From: Caldilineaceae bacterium | Lineage (GTDB): Bacteria > Chloroflexota > Anaerolineae > Caldilineales > Caldilineaceae | Assembly (NCBI GenBank): GCA_022842065.1 | Contig: JALHQH010000017.1 | Coordinates: 143,105 to 207,104 of the forward strand | Length of the DNA stretch: 64,000 bases | Direction of reading: 5' to 3' | In this document: piece by piece, positions 25,141-35,100 of the stretch | How the letters are laid out: each line of letters opens with the position of its first letter | How positions within the stretch are numbered: position 1 is the stretch's first letter | The notes under the pieces: generated by a model | The model's input: only the letters and a program-made list of their open reading frames with translations | Databases searched by the model: none | What the model was told of the DNA's origin: nothing | Program-made: the position numbers and the translations under genes

Positions 25141-25641
25141 ATGGCACCCAAAACAAAGACTGAACAAATCAAAAAACTGCGCGAACTGATCAAGGATATT
25201 GATATTGCCATGTTGACGACCCAAGAAGCGGACGGCACGCTGCGTAGCCGCCCGATGGGTACCCAACAGGCTGAATTTGACGGTGATCTCTGGTTCTTCA
25301 CCCGCATTGATGCGGCAAAGGTGAAAGAAGTGCAGCGTAAACATGCAGTCAATGTCAGTTATGCTGACCGCGAGCACCAACGGTATGTCTCTGTCTCTGG
25401 AGAAGCTACCGTATTGCGCGACCGCCAGAAGATCGATGAACTTTGGAATCCGATTGCAAAAATCTGGTTTCCCGAGGGGAAGGATGATCCAAGCCTGGCG
25501 CTAATGAAGGTTCACGTCATGCAAGCTGAATATTGGGATACCTCCGCTAACCGAATGGTGCAGTTGGCCCAATTTGCCAAGTCGCTCATCACCGGTGACG
25601 GGGGCGAGGGGATGGGAGAGAATCAGAAGATCAGGATCTAA
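25141..25641 (+). CDS. Pyridoxamine 5'-phosphate oxidase-like FMN-binding protein (general stress type)
   Basis: A 166-residue split-barrel protein like general stress protein 26: KKLRELIKDIDIAMLTTQ, TLRSRPMGTQQAEFDGDLWFFT, YVSVSGEATVLRDR, and EYWDTSANRM near the end. This family binds FMN or F420-like flavins and may reduce small molecules. The frame is open from 25087, but ATG 25141 has AGGGAG at good spacing. The C-terminal GDGGEGMGENQK tail is flexible. It is a single gene between two palindromes. Confidence 0.85.
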   Translation: MAPKTKTEQIKKLRELIKDIDIAMLTTQEADGTLRSRPMGTQQAEFDGDLWFFTRIDAAKVKEVQRKHAVNVSYADREHQRYVSVSGEATVLRDRQKIDELWNPIAKIWFPEGKDDPSLALMKVHVMQAEYWDTSANRMVQLAQFAKSLITGDGGEGMGENQKIRI

Positions 25642-25700
25642 TCAACAATTAATTGTTTTCGTAACGACCAACCTATCGCCAGCTAATAGATAACACAATC

Positions 25701-25762
25701 AAACCTGGCACAATCGTGTACTGCGCATCCCCTGATGCGCAGTACACGATTGTGCCAGGTTT
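25701..25762. terminator. Palindrome with 29-bp perfect arms
   Basis: Arms 25701-25729 and 25734-25762 (AAACCTGGCACAATCGTGTA... and complement) with loop CCCT. The inner CGTGTACTGCGCATC is shared with the element at 39264, whose outer arms differ. Confidence 0.9.
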
Positions 25763-25837
25763 CTCTGCTTTCTCTATAAGGGTTTACTCTACAGCAGCGT
25801 AATTTTTCAGGTTGCAAAATCTAGCTCGATCAGACAA

Positions 25838-25872
25838 AATAGCGTCAGGCAATTGTATTGCCTGACGCTATT
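25838..25872. repeat. Palindrome with 15-bp arms
   Basis: AATAGCGTCAGGCAA (25838-25852) and its complement (25858-25872) with loop TTGTA. It is the second palindrome in the 359-base gap before the gene at 26001; otherwise the gap shows nothing recognisable. Confidence 0.85.
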
Positions 25873-26000
25873 GTATTTCTGGATTTATTTTTCCACTATC
25901 AGAGGACTTACACAATGCTCTTCAGCGTCGCGCCCAAAGAGCTTCCGCGCAGCCGCCGAGCACGGCCTAAGTCCTATCAGTAAAATAGACGAGACAAATC

Positions 26001-27938
26001 ATGCACACGATTACTGCTACTACGCCCACTTTTCCGCCACCGACTTGGGCTATCCTTCAACGCCAACTGATCGACGTGATGAACCAGGCGACGGCACCTT
26101 TTCTCCAGCGTTACGTGCGCGAAAATGGCGAGCTGATCTGGCGTGAGGGTGGCACCAACTCGCGCGATGGGGCCGATGACTTTTACGAGAGTGCCTACAA
26201 CTGGCCACTCTTTTATCTGCTCGGTGGTGATAACCACTTGTTGACCGAGGGCCAGCGGATCTGGGATGGCATTACCCAGCAACTGACCCGCGCCGGCATG
26301 GTCCACAAAGAGTATGAGTTGGGCTATGATCAGTTTCACCAAGGCGAGAGCTATATTTATTTTTATTTTCTCTGCTTGGCCGATCCGACGAACCCGGTTA
26401 ACCGTGAACGCGCCCAACGCTTTGCCGGCTTCTATCTCAACGAAGACCCAAATGCGCCCAACTATGACCCTGAACACAAGATCATTCGCGCCGCGCACAA
26501 TGGTAGCGGCGGCCCACGCTGGGGCTTTAGCGACGAAGCTGAGCCGTCCTACAACTGGGGGCCAGGGATGCGCGTCTATGGGCTGCCTTATCACGACTTC
26601 CCAGACATCACCCACTATGATGATCTGCAAGATGGGGCTAAGGCACGGCGCATGGGGCAGGCGATGCACGAGCGCATGGGCAAAGGCGATGTGGCCGGCA
26701 ATCTGATCGTCACCAGTTTGATCGCCAATGCCTATCTGTTGACCGGCGACGACAAGTACCGCGCCTGGATGGTCGAATATGTCGATGCCTGGCGCGCACG
26801 GGCGCAGGCCAATGGCGGTCTACTGCCTGATAATGTCGGCCTCTCCGGTCAGGTTGGCGAATATATGGGTGGCAAGTGGTATGGTGGCCTCTATGGCTGG
26901 ACGTGGCCACATGGCTACTACAACATCGGCATGGCGGCCACCGTCGCGGGGATCAACGCCTTCCTAGCGACCGGCGACGACGCCTATCTCGCCTTGCCGC
27001 GCAGCCAGTTTGATCAGATCTGGGCGTTGGGCGAAGTCAAGGATATCCGCACCTTGGAGATGAGCCTGGGGCACCACTGGCTGGGCACGGGTGCTGAGAC
27101 ACAAGACGCGGCAGAAGCGAATTACATGATGTTTGTCGCGCCCTACCGCTATGGCGATCATGGCTGGTTCGATTATCAGCCCCTCTCTCCGGTCTATCCA
27201 ACCGCGCTCTGGAATGTGTCACAAAGCCAGGAAGATTGGGCGCGGATTGAAACGCTACGCCAAGCGGAAACCTATGACTGGCGGCAAGTAATTCCCTTCC
27301 GCAACAAGGAAGATGGTGGCCACGATCAGCCCTGGTTGCGCTACCTGGCCGGTGACAATCCCACCTATCCTGAAGAAATGTTGCGCGCCACCTACGCCTC
27401 CGTCTGCCGTCGCCTCGCCCTGATCGCCGCCGACGAGGCCGACCTAACCCAGGTCAACATCCACCATTGGCAGGAACACAACCCGATCATCTGCGAAGCG
27501 CTGGTGCAACTGACCCTGGGCGCGCCCCAAATTATCTACAATGGTGGGCTACTCCTCTGCCGCCTGCGTTATTTTGACGCCGACCAGCAACGCCCCGGTT
27601 TACCCCAAGATGTGGCCGCCTTGGTTAGTACTTTGGCGGCCGAACGCACGGTGGTGACCCTCGTCAACATCAGCCCTTTTGCCGAGCGCAATCTGATCAT
27701 CCAAGCCGGCGGCTTTGGCGAACACCGCTTTGACGCGGTGACCTACGATGTGCTGGCTAGCGAGTACCCCGGCTCGCAGAAAAACTATGCACCGCCGTCA
27801 GTGGAAACCACGCAGGAAACCGTTGCGTTAGGTGAGCATCTGCTCCACGTCAAGCTGCCCCCCGCCACCCAGATCACCTTGGATCTGGCGACCGCGCGCT
27901 ATGTCAATCAGCCCTCGTATCGCCAGCCGTTTGTTTAA
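26001..27938 (+). CDS. Unassigned 645-residue protein, probable alpha/alpha-toroid glycan enzyme
   Basis: I do not recognise a named family with certainty. The first ~470 residues are rich in Trp/Tyr/His/Asp with helical repeats (ESAYNWPLFYLLGGD, SYNWGPGMRVYGLPYHD, YGWTWPHGYYNIGMAA, LEMSLGHHWLGTGAE), like (alpha/alpha) toroid glycoside hydrolases or polysaccharide lyases. The C-terminal ~130 residues look like a beta-sandwich (ERTVVTLVNISPFAERN). There is no signal peptide, so it would act on imported oligosaccharides. Invariant-looking residues include the YNWGPGMR and GHHWLG stretches. Function is inferred from composition only. Confidence 0.6.
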   Translation: MHTITATTPTFPPPTWAILQRQLIDVMNQATAPFLQRYVRENGELIWREGGTNSRDGADDFYESAYNWPLFYLLGGDNHLLTEGQRIWDGITQQLTRAGMVHKEYELGYDQFHQGESYIYFYFLCLADPTNPVNRERAQRFAGFYLNEDPNAPNYDPEHKIIRAAHNGSGGPRWGFSDEAEPSYNWGPGMRVYGLPYHDFPDITHYDDLQDGAKARRMGQAMHERMGKGDVAGNLIVTSLIANAYLLTGDDKYRAWMVEYVDAWRARAQANGGLLPDNVGLSGQVGEYMGGKWYGGLYGWTWPHGYYNIGMAATVAGINAFLATGDDAYLALPRSQFDQIWALGEVKDIRTLEMSLGHHWLGTGAETQDAAEANYMMFVAPYRYGDHGWFDYQPLSPVYPTALWNVSQSQEDWARIETLRQAETYDWRQVIPFRNKEDGGHDQPWLRYLAGDNPTYPEEMLRATYASVCRRLALIAADEADLTQVNIHHWQEHNPIICEALVQLTLGAPQIIYNGGLLLCRLRYFDADQQRPGLPQDVAALVSTLAAERTVVTLVNISPFAERNLIIQAGGFGEHRFDAVTYDVLASEYPGSQKNYAPPSVETTQETVALGEHLLHVKLPPATQITLDLATARYVNQPSYRQPFV

Positions 27939-27965
27939 GTTGATGCCAAAATTCGGTAGTGTAGT

Positions 27966-28030
27966 GTAGCGTAGGCTGAGCTTGTCGAAGCCGAAGCGGC
28001 TTTGGCTTCGACAAGCTCAGCCTACGCTAC
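27966..28030. terminator. Convergent inverted repeat with 27-bp perfect arms
   Basis: GTAGCGTAGGCTGAGCTTGT... (27966-27992) pairs with 28004-28030. The GGCTTCGACAAGCTCAGCC core is a type often seen between bacterial genes. The right arm contains the stop and last two codons of the minus-strand ABC ATPase gene. Confidence 0.9.
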
Positions 28031-29035
28031 ATCAGCATGCCCCCACGACTGTGCCACATCCAGCAACCGCTCCTCGTAGATGCGGCGGATCGTCGCCTCG
28101 ATCTCTGGCTCGCGCACGCTCAAATCCTGAATCCGATAGCGCGCCGATAAGCGCCCGATCAGGTCGGAGGCCGACAACGCCTTGCGCTCAAATTGATAGG
28201 TGACGCGCAGATTCTGGCGCGCCACCACCTCTGCGCCCTCAATCGCGACGGTGTCGTAGTGCTCCGCCAGATCGACGACTAGCTCCCGTTTGCCGCCAAA
28301 ACGATCTTGCAGGCTGGCTAAATTGCCATCGTAGAGCAGCTGGCCGTGATCGATGATCATGACCCGCTTGCAAAGTTTTTCGACATCGGAGAGGTCATGG
28401 GTGGTCAGCAGCACGGTCGTGCCCCGTTCCTGGTTGATGTGGGCAATAAACTGGCGCATGCGTTCCTTGGCCACCACATCCAGCCCAATCGTCGGCTCAT
28501 CCAGGAAGAGCAGCGCCGGATCGTGGAGCATCGCGGCGCAAAGGTCCGCCCGCATCCGTTGCCCCAGCGAAAGGGAGCGCACCGGCGAGGTGAGAAAGGG
28601 GTCAAGTTCCAGCAATTCACGAAACTCCGCCAAATTCTGGCGGAAACGATCTAGCGGCACACGGTAGATATATTGCAACAGCTCCAGGGACTCGATCACC
28701 GGCAGATCCCACCAAAGGGTGGTGCGCTGGCCAAAGACCGCCCCAATGCCCCGCACATAGGTTTCCCGTTCTTGCCAGGGGACAAAGCCATTGACATCAA
28801 GCGTACCAGCGGTCGGCACCAGCAACCCCGTCAGCATCTTGATCGTCGTCGATTTGCCCGCGCCATTTGGACCAAGATAGCCGACTAGTTCGCCATCAGC
28901 CACGGTAAAGGTGATACCATCAACCGCACGAATCGTCGTATACTCGCGCCGCCCCAAACTGCGCACCGCCCCCCACAACCCCTGGCGATGTTTGTTGATC
29001 TGGAAATGTTTTTGCAGATTTTCGACGCGGATCAT
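28022..29035 (-). CDS. ABC-2 type transporter ATP-binding protein without a permease gene
   Basis: A 337-residue ATPase: Walker A LGPNGAGKSTTIK, Q-loop near IGAVFGQRTTLWWDLPV, signature LSLGQRMRADL, Walker B ALLFLDEPTIGLD, H-loop LLTTHDLSD, and a ~90-residue C-terminal regulatory extension. This subgroup (with the FGQRTTLWWDLP stretch) normally works with two ABC-2 membrane proteins encoded next to it. None is present here: the neighbours are a convergent gene and a secreted protein gene. ATG 29035 (MIRVENLQ) is chosen, with AAGGA nine bases ahead. Its last codons lie in a palindrome arm. Confidence 0.9.
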   Translation of the reverse strand: MIRVENLQKHFQINKHRQGLWGAVRSLGRREYTTIRAVDGITFTVADGELVGYLGPNGAGKSTTIKMLTGLLVPTAGTLDVNGFVPWQERETYVRGIGAVFGQRTTLWWDLPVIESLELLQYIYRVPLDRFRQNLAEFRELLELDPFLTSPVRSLSLGQRMRADLCAAMLHDPALLFLDEPTIGLDVVAKERMRQFIAHINQERGTTVLLTTHDLSDVEKLCKRVMIIDHGQLLYDGNLASLQDRFGGKRELVVDLAEHYDTVAIEGAEVVARQNLRVTYQFERKALSASDLIGRLSARYRIQDLSVREPEIEATIRRIYEERLLDVAQSWGHADVA

Positions 29036-29151
29036 GGTGGTAAGTCCTTGGTGATATGGGTAGAAAATCCAGAGACGCAAACTTCAACTTTACCATGTTC
29101 ACCAGGATCCAACCAAACAACTGCATCACGGTAGACAAACATACCCGTAGG

Positions 29152-31830
29152 TCATCGCCGATAAATCAAAGGTAGATAACTCTCATGCCGCGGCCAAAAC
29201 TCGGTGTTGGACAGCGGCGACCATAAGCCCGCCGCATTTTGGGTCCGCACGGCGAAGAAGTAGATTGGCGCATTCAGGTGTAGGCTTGCTGTATAGGTGT
29301 TGAGCTCTCCCGCTAAGCCAGTCGCTAGCAGCGTCGCCTCCTCCCAGTTCGCGGCGGTAATGGGTGCAGTGGCGTAGCGCAAGGTCGTAGTGACGGCATC
29401 CGCCGGTGGGGTCCACACCAGCGTGAGGGTCAATTGATTGCTGGCGGTCACCACATTGGTGATCTGTAAATCGGTGATGGGCGCAGGGCCGGTTGGTGCG
29501 GGTGCGACCACTTCGATGTCGAGATAGTTGAGCATGGTGTACTCATCAAAGAGGCCCATCGCCATCGTCAACTTGTTGTCGGCAATCGTGACTGCTTTCG
29601 TCCGCACAAGGTAGGGATCGCTGGCCTCGTCGCTGATAAAGGGAACCCCTTCGATCTCGATCTGGTTATGCCCATAGACTTTGCCCTGCCAACCCACGGA
29701 GACGGTGACATTGTAGGTGCCATTGGGCAGGTCGAACTCGAAGGTCTTCTGCCGTCCCCAGTCATCGTAAATGACGCTGCGCTGCAACTCGTTGGGACCA
29801 CTGCCCAGATATTGGACCATCACATGGGTCAGGTCGCCATACCAGCCATAACCGAGTGCGGGGTCGGCGGTGTATTCATTCCAGCCGATCTTGAGGTAGC
29901 TTTTGCCGTTCACCACCAGTGGATTGGCCGTTGGCTCGCCAGCGGGATCCTGGAAGTTGAGATAATAGTTGCCGGGCGGCCCTTCGGCGCGTGGGTGAGC
30001 AGGCGGTGGCTGGATATCGGGAATCGTGCTGATTTCGCCGCCCACTTTGAGCCCAATCAGCCGGCGCAGGTTGTACAGAAAGTCATCGTTGCGGGTGTAG
30101 CTGGTCAAGCCGCTGATGATCTTGTCGGCCAGCGGGTCGGCGGCGTTGGGGGTGTCAACTTGTAGTTGACCACCGGCCAGCAGGTAGAGATATTCGTACT
30201 CTTCCAGGCTATCGCGCATCAGTTCAAAACGGATCGACGGCACAAAGCGGTGGCCGTTGCTGCCATACGCGATCGGCTGATTGTTACGCGCTGGTGGGTA
30301 GAGCATAAAAGTGTCGCCGTTGTGGCCGTCGGTCATCGGGTCGGTCCACGGGTTTTTGCTCCAGTCGTTGAGCGCATAGTAGGCGATGCCGCGGATGCGA
30401 TATTTCCAGAGCAGCCAGCCCGTCAACTTGCTCTCGATGCCAGGGTGATCCAGCGTAATCGGGTTGAAGAAGGGCGGACGCGTGCCATAAAGCCAGTAGA
30501 TCCAGGTTTCCTCGCCGTGGTCACGGGCGCGGGCGTGGGAGACCAGTGGGTCGTACTGGTTAAAGACCGGTAGCCAGATATCGATCTTGGCCCCAGGATA
30601 GGTGGGGTTGGCATAGATTTCGGGTTTGGGTTCTTCGGAAACCATCAGCCGGAAATTGGGGGCAACTTTTTTTAGTTCCTGCGCATACCAGGCCACCGCA
30701 TCGTAATCAGTCTGATCCTGCGGCTCGTTGGCCATGTAGAAGTAGGCTTTATCGAGATAACCGAGGGAGGCCAGATAATTTTGGATCACCCCCATGTAAG
30801 CAAACCACTGCCCATTGTAGGGGGAGTTAGGGTTGTTGGCTCCATACCAGTCGCCGGCACTGCGGCTTTGGCCACAGAAGGTGTTGGGCCGCTGATCCGC
30901 CGAAGCATCGTTATTGCGGAAGTTGGCCGCCATAAATGAGGGGAAACCAGCGCCATCGTTAAAATCCTGTCCCCCCAGATATTTCTGGGCCGGCGCTTCA
31001 AAGCCCCAAATGCCGTGGGGATCGGAGAGCGTTTTCGTGGTGCAGTTATAGTCGATATAGGGCGCACCGCCGCCGCTGGTCAACCCGCCGGACCAAAGGG
31101 GACTGGTTGGGGTCAGGCGGTGGTCAATGAAGAATTGTTTGATCTGATTCACATAGGACCAGTACTCATCCCCTGTGCCCTGTACCCCGTACTTGTTTAG
31201 GATCGTCTCGTGCGAAAAGTTCATCTGCGAGTCGACGTGCAGTTCAGCCGGGATGGCGAAGTTGAAAACATGCAGCCGCACCGGGATCGTCAGCGGGCCG
31301 ATCTGCACGGTCGTGGTGTAGTCACCAGCCGCCGTGCCGGCCGGGATGGCAAGGTTGATCCAGAACGCACTATTCTGGTTGGCCGGCAGATCTACCGTTG
31401 CCCCATTGGCCAGCGGCCATAGGGGGTCAGGATAGGGGCCAGTGCGCCCCAAGCTGTCACTGGTTTGCGTCAGGTTGACATAGGCGACCTGATAGAGTTC
31501 GCTGGTGATGCCATTGCCAAAGTCACCAACATTAACCTGGGCCGAGAGCGCTTGCGTTGGTTTAACGACAAGCTGGAATGGTTCAAATTCGTTAGCCGCC
31601 GCGTAGACTTTGACTTCGTCGCCGGTGGCAGTCGGTGGCGCGTCATCCTGGAAAATGCGGCGACTGGGTGGGGCGGTCCATGCGGCAAGGGTTGGGGTTG
31701 ACTGGCGGAGAGTGAAGGTATAGATCTCCTGGTCGTCACTGGGCGCGGCGACGAGTGGCATGGCATGCACAAGCGGCCAGCTCAGTGCGCAGAGTAGCAG
31801 TAGGCGTAACCAGATTTGTTTAAATGCCAT
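29152..31830 (-). CDS. Secreted DUF4091-type protein with malectin-like and FN3 domains
   Basis: An 892-residue exported protein. A signal peptide (LLLLCALSWPLVHA) is followed by an N-terminal beta domain (about 60-210, NEFEPFQLVVKPTQ), a TIM-barrel-like DUF4091 region (about 225-600: YFYMANEPQD, WIYWLYGTRPPFFNP, GWLLWKYRIRGIAYYALNDW), a malectin-like carbohydrate-binding domain (about 650-760) and an FN3-like domain (about 775-870). It ends SYLPLIYRR. The NEPQD and WKY segments recall glycoside hydrolases of clan A type, but catalysis is unproven. ATG 31830 is chosen over GTG 31842 because AAGGTGAG lies at good spacing. Confidence 0.82.
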   Translation of the reverse strand: MAFKQIWLRLLLLCALSWPLVHAMPLVAAPSDDQEIYTFTLRQSTPTLAAWTAPPSRRIFQDDAPPTATGDEVKVYAAANEFEPFQLVVKPTQALSAQVNVGDFGNGITSELYQVAYVNLTQTSDSLGRTGPYPDPLWPLANGATVDLPANQNSAFWINLAIPAGTAAGDYTTTVQIGPLTIPVRLHVFNFAIPAELHVDSQMNFSHETILNKYGVQGTGDEYWSYVNQIKQFFIDHRLTPTSPLWSGGLTSGGGAPYIDYNCTTKTLSDPHGIWGFEAPAQKYLGGQDFNDGAGFPSFMAANFRNNDASADQRPNTFCGQSRSAGDWYGANNPNSPYNGQWFAYMGVIQNYLASLGYLDKAYFYMANEPQDQTDYDAVAWYAQELKKVAPNFRLMVSEEPKPEIYANPTYPGAKIDIWLPVFNQYDPLVSHARARDHGEETWIYWLYGTRPPFFNPITLDHPGIESKLTGWLLWKYRIRGIAYYALNDWSKNPWTDPMTDGHNGDTFMLYPPARNNQPIAYGSNGHRFVPSIRFELMRDSLEEYEYLYLLAGGQLQVDTPNAADPLADKIISGLTSYTRNDDFLYNLRRLIGLKVGGEISTIPDIQPPPAHPRAEGPPGNYYLNFQDPAGEPTANPLVVNGKSYLKIGWNEYTADPALGYGWYGDLTHVMVQYLGSGPNELQRSVIYDDWGRQKTFEFDLPNGTYNVTVSVGWQGKVYGHNQIEIEGVPFISDEASDPYLVRTKAVTIADNKLTMAMGLFDEYTMLNYLDIEVVAPAPTGPAPITDLQITNVVTASNQLTLTLVWTPPADAVTTTLRYATAPITAANWEEATLLATGLAGELNTYTASLHLNAPIYFFAVRTQNAAGLWSPLSNTEFWPRHESYLPLIYRR

Positions 31831-31851
31831 TAGCTTTCTCACCTTGCCCTG

Positions 31852-32103
31852 TGGGATTGAAATCCCCGGCTAACAACGAGAAGTCGCCTCAGCGACTTGC
31901 TACCCTAGCGGCTGCACCAAGGTGGTACCCGGCCTTTCGTTTTTATACTCAAGTCAGCTTGGGAACCAGCGTTTTGGTCAACCCATCTTCCGGGAAGGGG
32001 TCACGAATCAGCTCGTTTACTCGACTACTCGTGACCCCTTCCCGGAAGATTCGAAACGTCGGGAGCAAAGCTGACTTGAGTATCGAACGGGATTTCAATC
32101 CCG
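31852..32103. repeat. Nested palindrome complex
   Basis: Several inverted repeats are stacked. Outermost GGGATTGAAATCCC (about 31852) pairs with GGGATTTCAATCCC (about 32090-32103), each also being a hairpin alone. ATACTCAAGTCAGCTT (31945-31960) pairs with 32068-32083. ATCTTCCGGGAAGGGGTCAC... (31985-32006) pairs with 32029-32050. A small AAGTCGC-CTCA-GCGACTT hairpin lies near 31881. It fills the 276-base gap between two secreted-protein genes. Confidence 0.85.
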
Positions 32104-32106
32104 TTC

Positions 32107-35100
32107 TTAACGCGTCACCAGCGGCAAATGGACCCGTTCACCCAGCACCACCGAAGCGGTACGCCGCACCTGGCCGGAATTCTGGTCAAGCACCAGCGAT
32201 GAAACATCAACCGCTTCAAAGTCGTTGCCGGTCAGTTGTTTAAGTTCACGCAGCATTTGATTGTCCCAGCGCTCGTCGGGCGCGCCGGAGAGATACCAGG
32301 GCGACCCATTGTCGGCTAGGATGATGCCATATTTCTGCATCGCGCGGAGGATCACCTGGATTGGGGGCGAATAGCCACTCGGGTCAAAGTCGGCACGCAG
32401 GCGGAAGCGCTGACCCATCGGCGGGTATTCGCTGCCAGTGAGATCGGAGGCCTGATGGCGTGCCGGCCAGACATAGGCGTTACGTGTCTCTGGGGCCGTA
32501 AAGCGGATGGCGTGGCGGATTTCGCCCCCAGCCACTTCCTCATAACGTAAGAGCCCTGGCAAGATCGGCAGACCAGCGGCATCGGCAGAGGTCCACGTGT
32601 CGGGGCGCAATGCATGGCTATCCAATTCAAAGATCGCGCCGGAGCCGGCTTGCCAGCTGCCATCTTCCTGCGGGTAAGCGGCAAAGAGTTCATAGAGTAC
32701 ACAGTCATCCTGATCGACCATCAAAATGTGGCGGTCACCGTCACTGTTGGGACCACCTTCGATGGGCGGATCGGCTGGCACGGGATAGGGGCCAACATCA
32801 CTTTGGTCATCGTACTCAAACGTAACATTGACTTTGGCCTGGCTCCCCGGCACGGTGATAAAGGGAATGCCAATCGGCGCACCGGAGCCGGGGGGCCATT
32901 CACCAGCACCAAAATCGGGATGAAAGGTAGTGTTACGCCCGATGGTGTCAATATAGGTCGCCGAATTGGCGGCAACGGGCAGGTCGTTGATCGGGGTATT
33001 CCAGATGTTATCGCCGGGAAAGATCTCACAGCCGGCCAGGGTGGGCGGCGCGGTGGTTGGGCGCGGCGTGGCCGTGGCAGTTGGCGTGGGGGTTGGGGCG
33101 TTGGTTGGTTGGGTAGTGGGTTGGATGGTTGGGGTGGGCGTGCGTGTGGGCACCGGCGTGGCGTTGGGATCTTGCCCGGCTTTCCAGTGGTTAAGCAAGG
33201 TGCCCAAGGCTTGTGGCGCGTTGGTCGGCGCACTTTGCCCCGCCTGATCTTTGTCACTCAGCCCATGACAGGAGCCACAGACGCGGATCTCGCCAGGCTG
33301 GAAGGTAATCCAGATCCGTTCGCGCACAACGCCTGTGCCCGCGCGGTCGGTCAATTGCCAGGTCAACGCGCGCTGGGCCGGGACAAAGGCGGCGACCGAG
33401 CCATCCGGGGCGACCACCACACTGCTTTGGGGTGCGCTGTCAACCACGGGGTTGGCCGCCAGCGCCGCCGGCTCGTGCAGATATTGGGCCAGGACGCGGC
33501 GTCCCGCGCGCGGGGCATTGCCGCCAAAGGTTAGCCCACGCAGTTGATCGGCCTGGAAGAACTGGAGATGGGTCACATCATAAATTTTGCCCGCAGCCCC
33601 AATCGTCTGCACACCACCAGGCACACGCAGATTAAAGGGCTGCTGACGATCCAGATCATCGCGCACCGTCACATTGCGGCTGACGATCAGGGCCAGGTTG
33701 TTTGCTTCCAGATAGGCGCGCAAGGTATCGGGTTCGACGCCGGCCGCGGCAAAGATCCCTGCCTCCGGACCGGGCAGCGGCGCCGTCAGCCGAGGCGGAC
33801 GGAGGCGGGCGCGCACCTCCACGGGTTGCCACTCCCAGAGTTCACCGCTGTAGGTCACCAGCACATCGGGATCCCAGAAAGTAAGCGTTTCCGAGATGCC
33901 ACTCGTCAACGGTAGGCCGGCAGTCCAGTCGCCGCTACCCTCTTGCACCAGGGTCTTCAGGCGGAACGCATAGCGCGAGCCGGGCTGGGCGCGACTACCA
34001 GTGTTGGTATCGGGGCGCGTCTCGGTGGTGTGTGCCACCAAAATCGTGCCATCGGCCAGGGGCAGCGGATCACGATAGAGGCCCGAATGGTTTGCGCTGG
34101 GGCGATCACTCGTACTTGATGTTTCGCGGTGGGTGATGTACGTAATGGCCACTTGATCGGCCAGCCGGTCGGGCGGGGCGTCAAGCGCGACGATCTGGCC
34201 GGCGGCATGGGTGGTGAATTCCGGGGCATCGATCCCATAGTAGCGCCCGGCGGTGATCACGTCCTCCTTCACCTGCAATAGATTGTTGATCCGGTTGGGA
34301 TTGAAGCGGCTGTACTGTCCGTAATATTCGACCAGGTTGGGGTCATCGTTGATCGAGCGGGCAATATAGCCGTGCAATTCGTGGCGGCCCAGGTGGTTGA
34401 GAATCTCACTTTCCGTACCATCTTCAAAAATTTGCCAGGGCAGGAAGTGGTTGAAGCTGTGGCCATCGAGGTTAGTGCCGGCCAGCAGATCGGTACGACT
34501 GGCGCGCGGTTCGGGAAAAACTTCGCTGCGGTCGTTGAAATTGGCGGTTGCCGCCGCCGATTCGTCACTGTAGTTAAAGGTGCCGTAAGTGTTGTCTCCT
34601 TGGGCGTCACCATCCGCCTGTTGATCGCGCTGGAGGTGATCCCACTGGGTGAAGATTACGCGGCCAAAGCTATCGATAATCGGGGTAAAGTCGCCGGAAG
34701 GGGCATGGTTGAGCAAACGCAAATCGCCGCTCACCGGATCGAGGCGCCAAAGCCCGGAGACGGTGGGCGCTTCCTCATATTCGTCAAGCTGGGGATAAAG
34801 ATGGCGTTCCCCGTTGCGTGGGCGGTCCGTGGTGAAGATGATGCGATCATCCGTCCCGTAGATCGGAGTGATGTTGTTAAAGTTAACCGGCTGATTCGGC
34901 ACCTTGGTGATCACCGGCGTCTCATTCTTGCCCAACCCGCTAATCTCGTAGATCTGCCAGTAGTAACTTTCGACTTGATATTGCCGAGTCGGTGCGCCGA
35001 CCACCATACTGAAGAGCGCTTTTTGCCCGTCCCAGTGGACGGCCGGATCACGCACAGCAATCGCATTCGCCCCTTGGCGACCGACATCGCCATAACCAGA

